A stretch of 10,562 nucleotides of DNA from Erysipelotrichaceae bacterium (GCA_024681275.1 JAILBD010000109.1:1-10562); one strand, 5' to 3'. Shown: positions 1 to 6,921, numbered from the stretch's first letter. Program-made: numbers and translations. Notes: generated from the letters alone by a model not told the origin.

Positions 1-906
1 AAAGGAATCAAACTGATCGGCAGTGATATTGGTCTTTGAACGCAGCGGCAGGAACTGGTAGTAGTTGTAAACTGTCGCCACCTTGTTTTTCATCTTCTGA
101 TCTGTATAAAAGTTGATCCCATCACTTGAATAATACTTGAGGCCTGTCTTCATACCAGCTGCCAGATAATTATCCCCATTGTCCACTGTGATCGAATAGG
201 AAAGACACTTGCGGTCTGTTGCAGTCTTTGGATAAGCGCGGTAGTAGTTATAGATCAGGTCTGTATAATTGCCATTGTTTTTCAGTTCAAAATAGTTCTG
301 AGAGACCTTTACCGAAAACGGGTCTTCAGATTCATACGTATTTCTGCCGCCCAACCAGATGGCGATACCGTTATTGATGAATTTGAAAGGGACCAGATCG
401 GTATATTCCAGATCTGTGAATCCTTCAAAGCCATTCAGTATGACTCTGATATATCCTTTTCCTGATGATGAGATATCATAGACATCGCTTCCACAGGTCT
501 CGACATAATTCATTTCATAATGATTTGCGACATAAGTCGTCTTATAGCGGCTGTTCTCCTTCTGACCAGGATCCTGATACAGATACATGATGGAGGAATT
601 CCTTCTGCCTGGATACGAATAAGCGATACCGGCATTCATTGCGACGATCTTGGATGGAGAATATGATTTGCCATAACGCACGACATAATCTTCATTTGAT
701 TTCATCGCTTTCTTCGCTTCATCAAAGGAATCATGACAGGATATGGTCCTGAAAGAACCATCATCTTCGATATAGGAGACCTCGAATTTACCGTACTCAC
801 AGCCCATTGAATAATACTCATCAGCCGCAACCTTAAAAGCATCATACATCGGCATGATGGTGATGAGTATCATCGCTGTGATCAGTAAACTCAGGATCTT
901 TTTCAT
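1..906 (-). CDS. Secreted LytB/LytD-like endo-beta-N-acetylglucosaminidase, N-terminal part (runs off window)
   Basis: The frame is open from the ATG at 904-906 to the window edge, giving 302 residues with no stop. Residues 1-28 look like a Sec signal peptide: MKK, a hydrophobic core at about 4-18, and a Val-Ala-Ala site before Asp29. The mature part is rich in Tyr and Asn. Near the visible end it has a KYYSSDGINFY stretch followed by NYYQFLPLRSKTNITADQF (up to about residue 299). Such segments precede the catalytic glucosaminidase (GH73) domain in LytB/LytD-type wall hydrolases, from family knowledge. The catalytic domain itself would lie outside the window, so enzyme activity is inferred. 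The start lies 4 bases past the preceding stop, with a weak GGA ribosome site 8 bases upstream, suggesting co-transcription with the membrane protein gene. A non-catalytic surface protein sharing this N-terminal region is the alternative. Confidence 0.7.
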   Translation of the reverse strand, partial: MKKILSLLITAMILITIMPMYDAFKVAADEYYSMGCEYGKFEVSYIEDDGSFRTISCHDSFDEAKKAMKSNEDYVVRYGKSYSPSKIVAMNAGIAYSYPGRRNSSIMYLYQDPGQKENSRYKTTYVANHYEMNYVETCGSDVYDISSSGKGYIRVILNGFEGFTDLEYTDLVPFKFINNGIAIWLGGRNTYESEDPFSVKVSQNYFELKNNGNYTDLIYNYYRAYPKTATDRKCLSYSITVDNGDNYLAAGMKTGLKYYSSDGINFYTDQKMKNKVATVYNYYQFLPLRSKTNITADQFDSF

Positions 907-910
907 TTTT

Positions 911-1867
911 CTATTCCAGTACGGTCGGGATCTTCACCCAGTCTTTGCCAGTATTGAACATAAGCATCAGGAAACCATCATAGTCAGGGGAACTGCTTCC
1001 GGCAAAAGTTTCAAAGAATAAAGCACCATTTTCACCGACGGTCAGTTTCTTCCCCAGACAGTTGCCCACCTTCACAGATTCATAAGTCTCATCCATGCAG
1101 GTAATGACTTCTTCAGTGGAAGCTCTGACGAATTTCGCGTCAGTGATCATCACATTCCCCTCTACCGCATTGACATTGATGTTGAAAGTATAGACATTCA
1201 TCGTCGCAGGAACCTGATATTCCATGCCATTATGCAGCATCAAAGTAGAAACAGAACATGATGAAACGATCACGTTCGTATTCCCTACTTCGATCTCCTG
1301 CTCTGTTTCAAACTTCAGAGTCGAAACATCATTGATATGATCATCCAGATCAAATTCGATCATGGAAGCATCGGCTGAATTCAGAAGTCTCAGCGAATAG
1401 GAATCGGTCGTATAAGGAATGAAGATCTTGCAGGTATAGGAACTCTGATCGGACACGATGGAATTCACGATACCGAGTTTTGAGACCTTATAGGATTTCT
1501 CATTCAGCGTGTTCAGATACTTGGACACGTTGTTCAGATAGATCTTTTCAGAAGTCTGGAAATTGCCCAGATCAAAAGAGATAGGAGCATCCCCCTCAAA
1601 AAGAAGTTCAGCGACGATAAAATCAAAACCGATATTCTCGGAATCACCTGTATAGACCTGGTAATCGACTAAAGAGACCTTTACATTGGATGATGTCTCC
1701 ACCGGAAGCGGATCGACACTGTTCTGTTCTTCCGGTTTATCCGTTTCTCTGTTCATCAGATAAGAAACGCCTTTATAAACGCCAAAAGCCAGTAACCCCG
1801 TTACCAGTAGAGCAAGCAGGATCAAGATAATCACTCTGTCAGCCCGGACTTTCCTTCTTCTAGCCAT
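911..1867 (-). CDS. Single-pass membrane protein with extracellular beta-rich region, function unknown
   Basis: This 318-residue protein has a very basic N-terminus (MARRRKVRADR) followed by one hydrophobic helix at about residues 13-33. That predicts a short cytoplasmic tail and an outside C-terminal part of about 280 residues. After an acidic, Pro-containing linker (about 42-60) come two stretches of alternating hydrophobic residues (about 62-185 and 190-318), which look like two beta-sandwich domains. Phrases such as the one around APISFDLGNFQ resemble DUF4352-like, Ig-type surface domains, but I cannot confirm this. The start is well supported by AAGGAG at 1875-1880, 7 bases ahead of the ATG. 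It overlaps the end of the antitoxin-like gene by 8 bases and ends 4 bases before the glucosaminidase-like gene, so the three are probably one operon. A role as a membrane partner or regulator of the hydrolase is inference only. Confidence 0.75.
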   Translation of the reverse strand: MARRRKVRADRVIILILLALLVTGLLAFGVYKGVSYLMNRETDKPEEQNSVDPLPVETSSNVKVSLVDYQVYTGDSENIGFDFIVAELLFEGDAPISFDLGNFQTSEKIYLNNVSKYLNTLNEKSYKVSKLGIVNSIVSDQSSYTCKIFIPYTTDSYSLRLLNSADASMIEFDLDDHINDVSTLKFETEQEIEVGNTNVIVSSCSVSTLMLHNGMEYQVPATMNVYTFNINVNAVEGNVMITDAKFVRASTEEVITCMDETYESVKVGNCLGKKLTVGENGALFFETFAGSSSPDYDGFLMLMFNTGKDWVKIPTVLE

Positions 1868-2078
1868 GATTCATCTCCTTCATCATCTCTTCCGCTTCTA
1901 TGAGTTCAGAGAAACGTGAGATGGGAATGATGGCTGCCATCGGTTCATTGTTCTTGACGATGATCTTGATGTCGTCCGGGCCAAGCGATGAGATTATCTT
2001 TGCCGCCTTTCCTTGATTCAACTGTGATATAGGGACCAATGAGTTCAACATTGCTCCGACACTTGATTTTCCTGCCAT
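1860..2078 (-). CDS. Phd/YefM-type antitoxin-like DNA-binding protein without a toxin partner
   Basis: From the ATG at 2076-2078 this encodes 72 residues. The segment LVPISQLNQGKAAKIIS, then IKIIVKNNEPMAAIIPISRF, matches the Phd/YefM antitoxin pattern: a beta strand, a helix with Gly-Lys-Ala, a strand with KNN-x-P, and a xxIPxxxF ending. The C-terminal tail (SELIEAEEMMKEMNHG) is short, whereas classical antitoxins use a longer tail to wrap the toxin. No RelE/ParE/Doc-like gene follows; the next gene is the membrane protein, overlapping by 8 bases. The frame extends upstream to a TTG at 2112-2114, but that codon is part of the -35 box and lies before the predicted transcription start, so it is rejected. 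The next internal ATG (2049-2051) has GGAG only 2 bases away. Antitoxins of this family normally repress their own promoter, which fits the operator seen at 2097-2128. Confidence 0.7.
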   Translation of the reverse strand: MAGKSSVGAMLNSLVPISQLNQGKAAKIISSLGPDDIKIIVKNNEPMAAIIPISRFSELIEAEEMMKEMNHG

Positions 2079-2084
2079 ACCTAG

Positions 2085-2114
2085 ATTATATAAAAAAATC
2101 AATAAATTCGTCAA
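2085..2114 (-). promoter_or_regulatory. Strong sigma-A-type promoter of the antitoxin-like operon
   Basis: Read on the minus strand, TTGACG (2109-2114) is followed after 18 bases by a perfect TATAAT (2085-2090). Transcription would be expected to start at about 2077-2079, which coincides with the ATG at 2076-2078. The message would therefore be leaderless or nearly so. The upstream flank is extremely AT-rich and could act as an UP element. Confidence 0.75.
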
Positions 2115-2128
2115 TAAATTTATTGATT
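2097..2128. promoter_or_regulatory. Inverted-repeat operator overlapping the -35 box
   Basis: Two 12-base arms (AATCAATAAATT at 2097-2108 and AATTTATTGATT at 2117-2128) form a perfect inverted repeat with an 8-base spacer. Within it, TCAATAAATTTATTGA at 2111-2126 is a perfect 16-base palindrome. The half-site TCAATAAA thus occurs three times: 2099-2106, 2111-2118 and inverted at 2119-2126. The array covers the -35 hexamer and part of the spacer, where a repressor would block polymerase. Phd-type antitoxins bind such palindromes next to their own genes, so autoregulation by the adjacent gene product is the likely reading (inference). In such AT-rich DNA some symmetry arises by chance, but a 12-base perfect repeat placed here is notable. 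Confidence 0.6.
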
Positions 2129-2179
2129 TATTAGTTATATTATATTAATTATTATTTATCTATTTATTTATATATAAAT
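2115..2179. other. Extremely AT-rich spacer between galE and the antitoxin-like operon
   Basis: Only 6 of the 80 bases from 2101 to 2180 are G or C, against a near-balanced composition in the flanking genes. I see no GC-rich hairpin with a T-run that would end galE transcription. There is only an AT-only palindrome, ATTTATATATAAAT, just past the galE stop. The stretch probably supplies an UP-like element and easily melted DNA for the promoter at 2085-2114, and may allow read-through from galE. Confidence 0.6.
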
Positions 2180-3190
2180 TTATCTATCTTTTTTCAGATT
2201 GCATGTGAAACGATAGGAATCCTCACACATCTGATCGATATCATAGACAGCTTTGAAATCGAGAAGCTCCTCGGCCTTTCTGGTATCTGCATAGCAGACA
2301 GCGATGTCACCCGGTCTTCTCTCCATGATCCTATAAGGGATCTCATGCCCACAGGCCTTTTCATACGCATGAAGGACTTCAAGGACAGAGTATCCTCTTC
2401 CTGTTCCGATATTGATGACTTCCGTTCCCTTGTGCTTGGAGGCATACTCGATCGCCTTGACATGAGCTTTAGCCAGATCGACGACATGGATGTAATCCCT
2501 GACGCCTGTTCCATCGACCGTATCATAGTCATTTCCCCATACCCTGAGGAAATCTCTTTGTCCGCTGGCAACCTGAGCGATATATGGGACCAGATTGTTT
2601 GGAATACCATTCGGGATCTCACCGATCAATCCGGATGAATGTGCACCGATCGGATTGAAATACCTCAAAAGGACAGCGGAATTCTCACTGTCAGCGATAT
2701 TCATGTCGGTAATGATCATCTCATTCATCTTCTTAGTCGTGCCATAAGGGTTGGTCGTCGTTCCCAGTCCATATTCTTCTTTGAACGGGACATCAAAGTC
2801 ATCCCCATAGACCGTTGCCGAAGAAGAAAAGACAAGATTCCTCACCTCATATTTCTTCATCAGCTGATAGAGGTTGATCGAACCGGCTATGTTGTTTTCA
2901 TAATAGGTCAGAGGGATCGCAACAGATTCACCGACAGCCTTGTATCCGGCAAAATGGATGACTTCTTCAAAATCGTTCTCTGCAAAGACTTTTTCCAAGC
3001 CTTCCTTATCCATGATATCTACCTGATAAAAAACCGGACGCACAGAACAGATCTCTTCGATCTTATCCAGTACATCGATCGAAGAATTATAAAGATTATC
3101 AACGATAATGACCTCGTGCCCGGCTTCAATGAGCTCGACACAGGTATGAGAACCGATATAACCGGTACCGCCAGTAACAAGAATCTTCAT
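2180..3190 (-). CDS. galE: UDP-glucose 4-epimerase
   Basis: GalE interconverts UDP-glucose and UDP-galactose in the cytoplasm using bound NAD, supplying galactosyl units for surface polysaccharides and Leloir galactose use. From the third of three tandem ATGs (3188-3190) the protein is 336 residues, the usual GalE length. Visible motifs are the Rossmann TGGTGYIG at 6-13, SSSATVYG at 122-129 (catalytic Ser124), and the YxxxK pair Tyr149/Lys153 in NPYGTTK. These are the hallmarks of the extended short-chain dehydrogenase epimerases. AGGAGG lies 6 bases before the third ATG but only 3 and 0 bases before the other two, which decides the start. The gene begins 2 bases after the rseP stop, so the two are co-transcribed. 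No clear intrinsic terminator follows. Confidence 0.95.
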   Translation of the reverse strand: MKILVTGGTGYIGSHTCVELIEAGHEVIIVDNLYNSSIDVLDKIEEICSVRPVFYQVDIMDKEGLEKVFAENDFEEVIHFAGYKAVGESVAIPLTYYENNIAGSINLYQLMKKYEVRNLVFSSSATVYGDDFDVPFKEEYGLGTTTNPYGTTKKMNEMIITDMNIADSENSAVLLRYFNPIGAHSSGLIGEIPNGIPNNLVPYIAQVASGQRDFLRVWGNDYDTVDGTGVRDYIHVVDLAKAHVKAIEYASKHKGTEVINIGTGRGYSVLEVLHAYEKACGHEIPYRIMERRPGDIAVCYADTRKAEELLDFKAVYDIDQMCEDSYRFTCNLKKDR

Positions 3191-3192
3191 CA

Positions 3193-4284
3193 TCATCCTC
3201 CTATCAGTCTGGATACATCATTGTACATCACCAGCATGAACAGCAGCAGAAGAACAGCCATGGAAGCCATCATCACGGCATTCTGTGCCCTTTCCGACAA
3301 CGGCCTTCTGATGATCGTTTCGATCAGCAGGATCAATACTCTTCCCCCATCAAAAATAGGAAGCGGCAAAGCGTTGATCAGACCTACATTGATCGAGATC
3401 ATAGCCATCAGCTGAATATAGTAGTCAAAACCAAGTTCCACAGATTCAGAAACGGTGGAATAGATACCGATCGGTCCGGACAGAGAATCGAGATTCTTGC
3501 CCTGGAACAGAGACATCAGCGATGCGAATGTCATCTTCAGTATGAACATCGCAAACTCAAAGCCATATTTCCAGCAGTTGAGTATATTCACCTTGACAGT
3601 CGAGACTGCCTGATCGGAGAATCCGATGCCGATCATATAGCGTTGCTGATCCTCGATGAATTCCGGATAGACATCAAAAGTCTCTTCTTTGCCGTCCCTG
3701 GATACAGAAATGATCCACGGGCCGTTTCCATCATAAGTATCCAGAAAATTCAGCATCTCAAGATAGGTATCCGGATGTAAATAAAGTCCGTTGTCAAATC
3801 CGACCTTAGTTATGATATCTCCGGAAGCAAGTCCTGCCTCTTCAGCAGGTGATCCTTCCTGAACATAATTGATCGCCGGTTTCGTGCTTTCTGCATAGTA
3901 ACCGCTGTGTAGGATGAGGAGTGAATAGATCACGATCGCCAGCAGGAAGTTCATTGTGATACCTCCCAGCATGATGATCACGCGTTTCCATTTGGCAATG
4001 CCGGTCAGAGTTCGCTCTTCCGGAAGGCCTTCGACATCGACTTTCGTCTCCAGATCATTATCTGTGTCACCGGCCATGGCGACAAAACCGCCTAAAGGAA
4101 TGGCCCTCAGACAGTATTCAGTCTCCTTTCCCTTATGAGAAAGGATCTTGGGACCAAAACCGAATGAAAACTCCTTGCAGTAAACACCGAAAGCTTTAGC
4201 GGCCAACAGGTGGCCAAGTTCATGCAGGGTGACGATCACACCGAGCAATACGATATAGGATAGTATATTTCTTAAAAACGTCAT
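3193..4284 (-). CDS. rseP: RseP/site-2 protease family intramembrane zinc metalloprotease
   Basis: This 363-residue membrane protease cleaves membrane-embedded substrates such as anti-sigma factors or leftover signal peptides. It has the zinc motif HELGH at residues 21-25 in the first membrane helix. A second hydrophobic segment lies around 101-126, and a PDZ-like domain at about 136-210 (with EGSPAEEAGLASGDII). GPIGI is at 270-274, and NALPLPIFDGG at 304-314 supplies the third metal ligand, Asp312. Hydrophobic C-terminal helices follow. The length and order fit the Gram-positive RseP/RasP/Eep group. There is no usable Shine-Dalgarno at the start: a TATAAT lies 7 bases upstream of the ATG, so the message may be leaderless. 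No in-frame Met lies between the first codon and HELGH, which supports this start. In many Bacillota the next gene is proS; here it is galE. Confidence 0.92.
   Translation of the reverse strand: MTFLRNILSYIVLLGVIVTLHELGHLLAAKAFGVYCKEFSFGFGPKILSHKGKETEYCLRAIPLGGFVAMAGDTDNDLETKVDVEGLPEERTLTGIAKWKRVIIMLGGITMNFLLAIVIYSLLILHSGYYAESTKPAINYVQEGSPAEEAGLASGDIITKVGFDNGLYLHPDTYLEMLNFLDTYDGNGPWIISVSRDGKEETFDVYPEFIEDQQRYMIGIGFSDQAVSTVKVNILNCWKYGFEFAMFILKMTFASLMSLFQGKNLDSLSGPIGIYSTVSESVELGFDYYIQLMAMISINVGLINALPLPIFDGGRVLILLIETIIRRPLSERAQNAVMMASMAVLLLLFMLVMYNDVSRLIGG
3197..3202 (-). promoter_or_regulatory. Ribosome binding site of galE (AGGAGG)
   Basis: A perfect AGGAGG is embedded in the last codons of rseP, where it encodes part of the terminal Gly-Gly. 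Its 6-base spacing to the ATG at 3188-3190 selects the third of the ATGATGATG codons as the galE start. Confidence 0.85.
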
Positions 4285-4291
4285 CTCTAAA

Positions 4292-4300
4292 ATTATAGCA
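4292..4300 (-). promoter_or_regulatory. Extended -10 promoter for rseP-galE
   Basis: On the minus strand this reads TGCTATAAT, a perfect extended -10 element, directly after the dxr terminator. No convincing -35 box lies 16-18 bases upstream, as is common for extended -10 promoters. The expected start is at about 4284-4286, at or one or two bases before the rseP ATG. Confidence 0.6.
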
Positions 4301-4303
4301 CCG

Positions 4304-4333
4304 ATAAAAGAAAAACTCCTAAATTAGGAGTTT
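4304..4333 (-). terminator. Intrinsic terminator of the pyrH-dxr unit, containing the dxr stop codon
   Basis: The minus strand has AAACTCCT, a 5-base loop, then AGGAGTTT, forming an 8-bp perfect stem followed by TTCTTTTAT. The dxr TAA (4324-4326) lies in the loop and first stem base, so the last dxr codons form the left arm. Confidence 0.75.
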
Positions 4334-5469
4334 GCCCAAAGTTTATCAACATATTCCCTTGCCCAGCGGTGTGATTCGATGATCTGATCCGCCGTTGGTT
4401 CCTTGATGAAATGCGCAGCTTTCAGAGTTTTGAAGATATAGGATTCGATATCGATGAAACGGATCCTTTCCTTCAGGAACAAAGCGACAGCCTCATCATT
4501 GGCACCGATCAGTATCGCGCCGAAGTTCCCTTCAAAGGAGCCGACCTGTTTGGCTAGTTTCACCAGAGGATATCTGGAATAGTCCATCTTCATGAAATTC
4601 AAGGAATTGATCTTGTCAAAATCCAGGTAGTTGCTGGTACGATCCCATTCATGATTCGGATAGAGCAGAGCGTACTTGATCATGAGATGCATGTCTGGGC
4701 AGCCCAGTTGCGCAATGATCGAGCCATCCTCGTATTCGACCATCGAATGAACAGTCGCTTCCTTGTGCAGGATGACATCGATCTTGTCATATGGCAGATC
4801 AAAAAGATAATGTGCTTCTATGACTTCAAAACCTTTATTCATCATTGAAGCAGAATCGATCGTGATCTTCGCACCCATGTTCCATACAGGATGATTGAGT
4901 GCCTGCGACAGAGAAGCGTCCAGCAGCTGATCGCGGTTCAGATCTCTGAAGGCACCTCCTGAAGCAGTGATGATCAGACGTCTGATATCAGATTTCTTGT
5001 GGCCTTGCATGCACTGCCAGATGGCAACATGTTCAGAATCGATGGGATAGAGATTCACACCGTATTCTTCTAAAGCCTGATTGATGATCCTTCCCCCGGC
5101 CACAAGAGTTTCCTTGTTTGCCAGAGCGATATCCTTGCGATTCTTGATCGCTTCAAGGGTGGGTTTGAAACCGACGAAACCGACAAGCGCATTCACCAGC
5201 ATGTCGTAATCCTGCAATCTGGCCATCTGTTCAAGACCTTTTTCACCATAAAAGAACCTGGTCTTCGGGTAACGGTCAGCCAGTGAAGGATCTTCATCGA
5301 TCGTATAAGCGTACCTGATATCGAATTCACTCAGGAGTTTTATCAGATAATCTACATTTTTGCCGACGCTCACTCCGACGAGCTGCAGCTCATCCGGATG
5401 CTCTTTGATGACGTCGATACTTTGCGTTCCGATCGAGCCGGAAGCGCCCATCAATATTAATCTTTTCAT
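4324..5469 (-). CDS. dxr: 1-deoxy-D-xylulose-5-phosphate reductoisomerase
   Basis: Dxr converts 1-deoxy-D-xylulose 5-phosphate to 2-C-methyl-D-erythritol 4-phosphate with NADPH, the committed step of the MEP isoprenoid pathway. It ultimately supplies isopentenyl diphosphate for UppS. The 381-residue protein starts at the ATG at 5467-5469 ([14 protein letters not shown]), placing the NADPH-binding GASGSIGTQ at 8-16. Other signatures are NALVG at 93-97, ANKETL at 117-122 and PIDSEH at 143-148 (metal ligands Asp144 and Glu146). HPVWNMG at 193-199 and [11 protein letters not shown] at 205-215 (Glu215) complete the active site. The frame extends 13 codons upstream into cdsA, but that adds nothing conserved. 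The chosen ATG overlaps the cdsA stop as ATGA. Its own ribosome site is weak, so translational coupling to cdsA is likely. Confidence 0.95.
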   Translation of the reverse strand: MKRLILMGASGSIGTQSIDVIKEHPDELQLVGVSVGKNVDYLIKLLSEFDIRYAYTIDEDPSLADRYPKTRFFYGEKGLEQMARLQDYDMLVNALVGFVGFKPTLEAIKNRKDIALANKETLVAGGRIINQALEEYGVNLYPIDSEHVAIWQCMQGHKKSDIRRLIITASGGAFRDLNRDQLLDASLSQALNHPVWNMGAKITIDSASMMNKGFEVIEAHYLFDLPYDKIDVILHKEATVHSMVEYEDGSIIAQLGCPDMHLMIKYALLYPNHEWDRTSNYLDFDKINSLNFMKMDYSRYPLVKLAKQVGSFEGNFGAILIGANDEAVALFLKERIRFIDIESYIFKTLKAAHFIKEPTADQIIESHRWAREYVDKLWANS

Positions 5470-6230
5470 CCAAATAAAATAATCAATGCTCCGAAAAGTA
5501 TTATACAAAAAATATTGGAATCCAGTCTATCCAGGATGCCGCCATGACCCGGGATCAGATTCGAGAAATCCTTCACCCCGTAATGACGTTTGATCAAAGA
5601 GAAGACCAGATCGCCGATCTCGGCAACGAGCGGCAGAAATATGGAAGCCAGTACAAAGATCATCGGACTCATTCCGAAGAAATGGAAGAGATATGCCCAG
5701 ATAAACGAGACCAGTCCGCCAAAGAACCATCCTCCCAAACTGCCCTCGATCGTCTTCTTTGGTGAGACGCGGGAATTCAGCTTATGTTTCCCAAACTTGA
5801 CACCTACGAAATATGCGAAGGTATCCGTCAGCATGACAGCGATCAGGACATAGCCGAACATCCACTTGTTCATCGCCTGAACATAGGACATGAAATACAA
5901 AGCATATCCAAGCATGATGGACATCAGAAACGTCGTCGAAGCATCATCAAAAGTCTCTTTTTCATCAAATACAGCGATACTCATCAAAACGATGATCTCA
6001 AGAAGTGTGATCACGATCGCCAGATCATGGAAAAGATAGATGCCCATGACACTGATGGCCATGATCAGATAGAGGATCCAGTTGAACTTCTCTTTTCTGA
6101 TCTTTATGAATTCGTAGGATCCCCAGATCCCGACAAAGCTCAATACCGCTTTGAGAAGGATACCGCCAAAGTAGGCTGACAGTATCGTCACAACAGCGAC
6201 AAAGAAACCGCTAATCACTCTTTGTTTCAT
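5466..6230 (-). CDS. cdsA: Phosphatidate cytidylyltransferase (CDP-diglyceride synthase)
   Basis: CdsA makes CDP-diacylglycerol from phosphatidic acid and CTP in the cytoplasmic membrane, the branch point for bacterial phospholipids. The 254-residue protein is mostly hydrophobic with about seven or eight likely membrane helices. It carries the family signature in its C-terminal half: [12 protein letters not shown] at 156-167, Asp207 in [13 protein letters not shown], Lys220-Asp221, and [12 protein letters not shown] at 227-238. The start is fixed by GGAGG at 6236-6240, 5 bases before the ATG at 6228-6230; a longer upstream frame lacks such a site. The gene overlaps the uppS end by 20 bases and the dxr start by 4 bases, placing it firmly in the operon. 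Confidence 0.94.
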   Translation of the reverse strand: MKQRVISGFFVAVVTILSAYFGGILLKAVLSFVGIWGSYEFIKIRKEKFNWILYLIMAISVMGIYLFHDLAIVITLLEIIVLMSIAVFDEKETFDDASTTFLMSIMLGYALYFMSYVQAMNKWMFGYVLIAVMLTDTFAYFVGVKFGKHKLNSRVSPKKTIEGSLGGWFFGGLVSFIWAYLFHFFGMSPMIFVLASIFLPLVAEIGDLVFSLIKRHYGVKDFSNLIPGHGGILDRLDSNIFCIILFGALIILFG

Positions 6231-6921
6231 CCCGTCCTCCAAAATTGCGTTTCCTGCTCTGATACTCGGCGATGCAGCGGTCCAGTGTATCATTGTCAAA
6301 ATCCGGCCACAAGGTATCGATCACCACGAACTCTGAATAAGCGATCTGATAAAGAAGGAAATTGGAAAGGCGCATTTCCGATCCTGTGCGGATCAGAAGA
6401 TCCACTTCAGGCAGGTCTCTTGTATAGAGATAAGATGCAAAAGTCTTCTCATCGATATCTTGTACGACCCCCTCTTTATAGTCCTTCGCAAACTGTCTGG
6501 CAGCTTTCACGATCTCGTCTCTTGCGCCGTAATTGAAAGCGAAGTTCAGGATCAGTCCAGTATTGTTTTTCGTCGTTTCGATGGCTTCATCGATGACTTT
6601 CATCGTTTCAGCGGGGATCTTTTCCCTGTCGCCGATGATCATGATCCTGACATTGTTATCCATCAGTTCTTTGATGTAGGAACTAAAAAAGATCTTCGGA
6701 AGCGACATGATATAGCTCACTTCTTCAAAAGATCTCTTCCAGTTTTCAGTCGAGAACGCATAAACAGTCAGGCATTTGATACCTAACTTGTTTGCGTAGA
6801 TCGTGATATTGCGCAGCACTTCGACACCCTTGTAGTGTCCGGCAGTACGCGGCAGTCTGTTGCGTTTCGCCCAGCGTCCATTGCCATCCATGATGATCGC
6901 CAGGTGCTCAAGATTATTCAT
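6211..6921 (-). CDS. uppS: Undecaprenyl diphosphate synthase (cis-isoprenyltransferase)
   Basis: UppS condenses isopentenyl diphosphates onto farnesyl diphosphate to give the C55 carrier used for peptidoglycan and wall polymers. The 236-residue protein has the catalytic MDGNGRWAK at 11-19 (Asp12), GHYKG at 28-32, and [13 protein letters not shown] at 51-63. [13 protein letters not shown] at 178-190 is the diphosphate-binding region, and YSEF is near 195-198. In most family members the third block reads RTSGE; here Gly and Ser are exchanged (RTGSE), while the key Arg and Glu remain. The ATG at 6919-6921 shares one base with the frr stop (TAATG), and there is no strong ribosome site, so it probably depends on coupling to frr translation. 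Confidence 0.95.
   Translation of the reverse strand: MNNLEHLAIIMDGNGRWAKRNRLPRTAGHYKGVEVLRNITIYANKLGIKCLTVYAFSTENWKRSFEEVSYIMSLPKIFFSSYIKELMDNNVRIMIIGDREKIPAETMKVIDEAIETTKNNTGLILNFAFNYGARDEIVKAARQFAKDYKEGVVQDIDEKTFASYLYTRDLPEVDLLIRTGSEMRLSNFLLYQIAYSEFVVIDTLWPDFDNDTLDRCIAEYQSRKRNFGGRDETKSD
6236..6240 (-). promoter_or_regulatory. Ribosome binding site of cdsA (GGAGG)
   Basis: GGAGG within the 3' end of uppS, with a 5-base spacing to the ATG at 6228-6230. It decides the cdsA start and shows that cdsA initiates inside the uppS coding sequence. Confidence 0.8.

Noticed and set aside
2079..2114. N-terminal extension of the antitoxin-like protein from a TTG start
   Set aside because: The TTG is the -35 hexamer and the stretch contains the -10 box, so it would not be transcribed from this promoter; it also adds residues with no family similarity.
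2166..2179. AT-only palindrome ATTTATATATAAAT as a galE terminator
   Set aside because: The stem would be too weak (no G/C pairs) and no T-run follows in the transcript direction.
2194..2622. 142-codon minus-strand frame inside galE
   Set aside because: It is a shifted frame of the GalE C-terminal half, whose motifs and length are intact in the main frame.
2639..3415. 258-codon open frame on the plus strand spanning galE and rseP
   Set aside because: It lies antisense to two genes with clear family motifs, crosses their junction, has no ribosome site, and its translation shows no recognisable domain; it is a codon-bias shadow.
3301..3420. High density of GATC (6 in 120 bases), suggesting an origin or methylation-rich region
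   Set aside because: GATC is frequent across all coding regions here because ATC is the favoured Ile codon and GAT a favoured Asp codon; there is no clustering in spacers and no dnaA or DnaA boxes.
5470..5508. Longer dxr start 13 codons upstream
   Set aside because: The ATG at 5467-5469 puts the NADPH motif at the usual distance from the N-terminus and forms an ATGA junction with the cdsA stop.
5544..6179. Several plus-strand frames antisense to cdsA
   Set aside because: Their products are Asp/His/Arg-rich complements of a hydrophobic membrane protein, overlap each other, and lack start signals.
6231..6299. Longer cdsA start 23 codons upstream
   Set aside because: GGAGG at 6236-6240 fixes the ATG at 6228-6230, and the extension is translated uppS sequence in another frame without conserved features.
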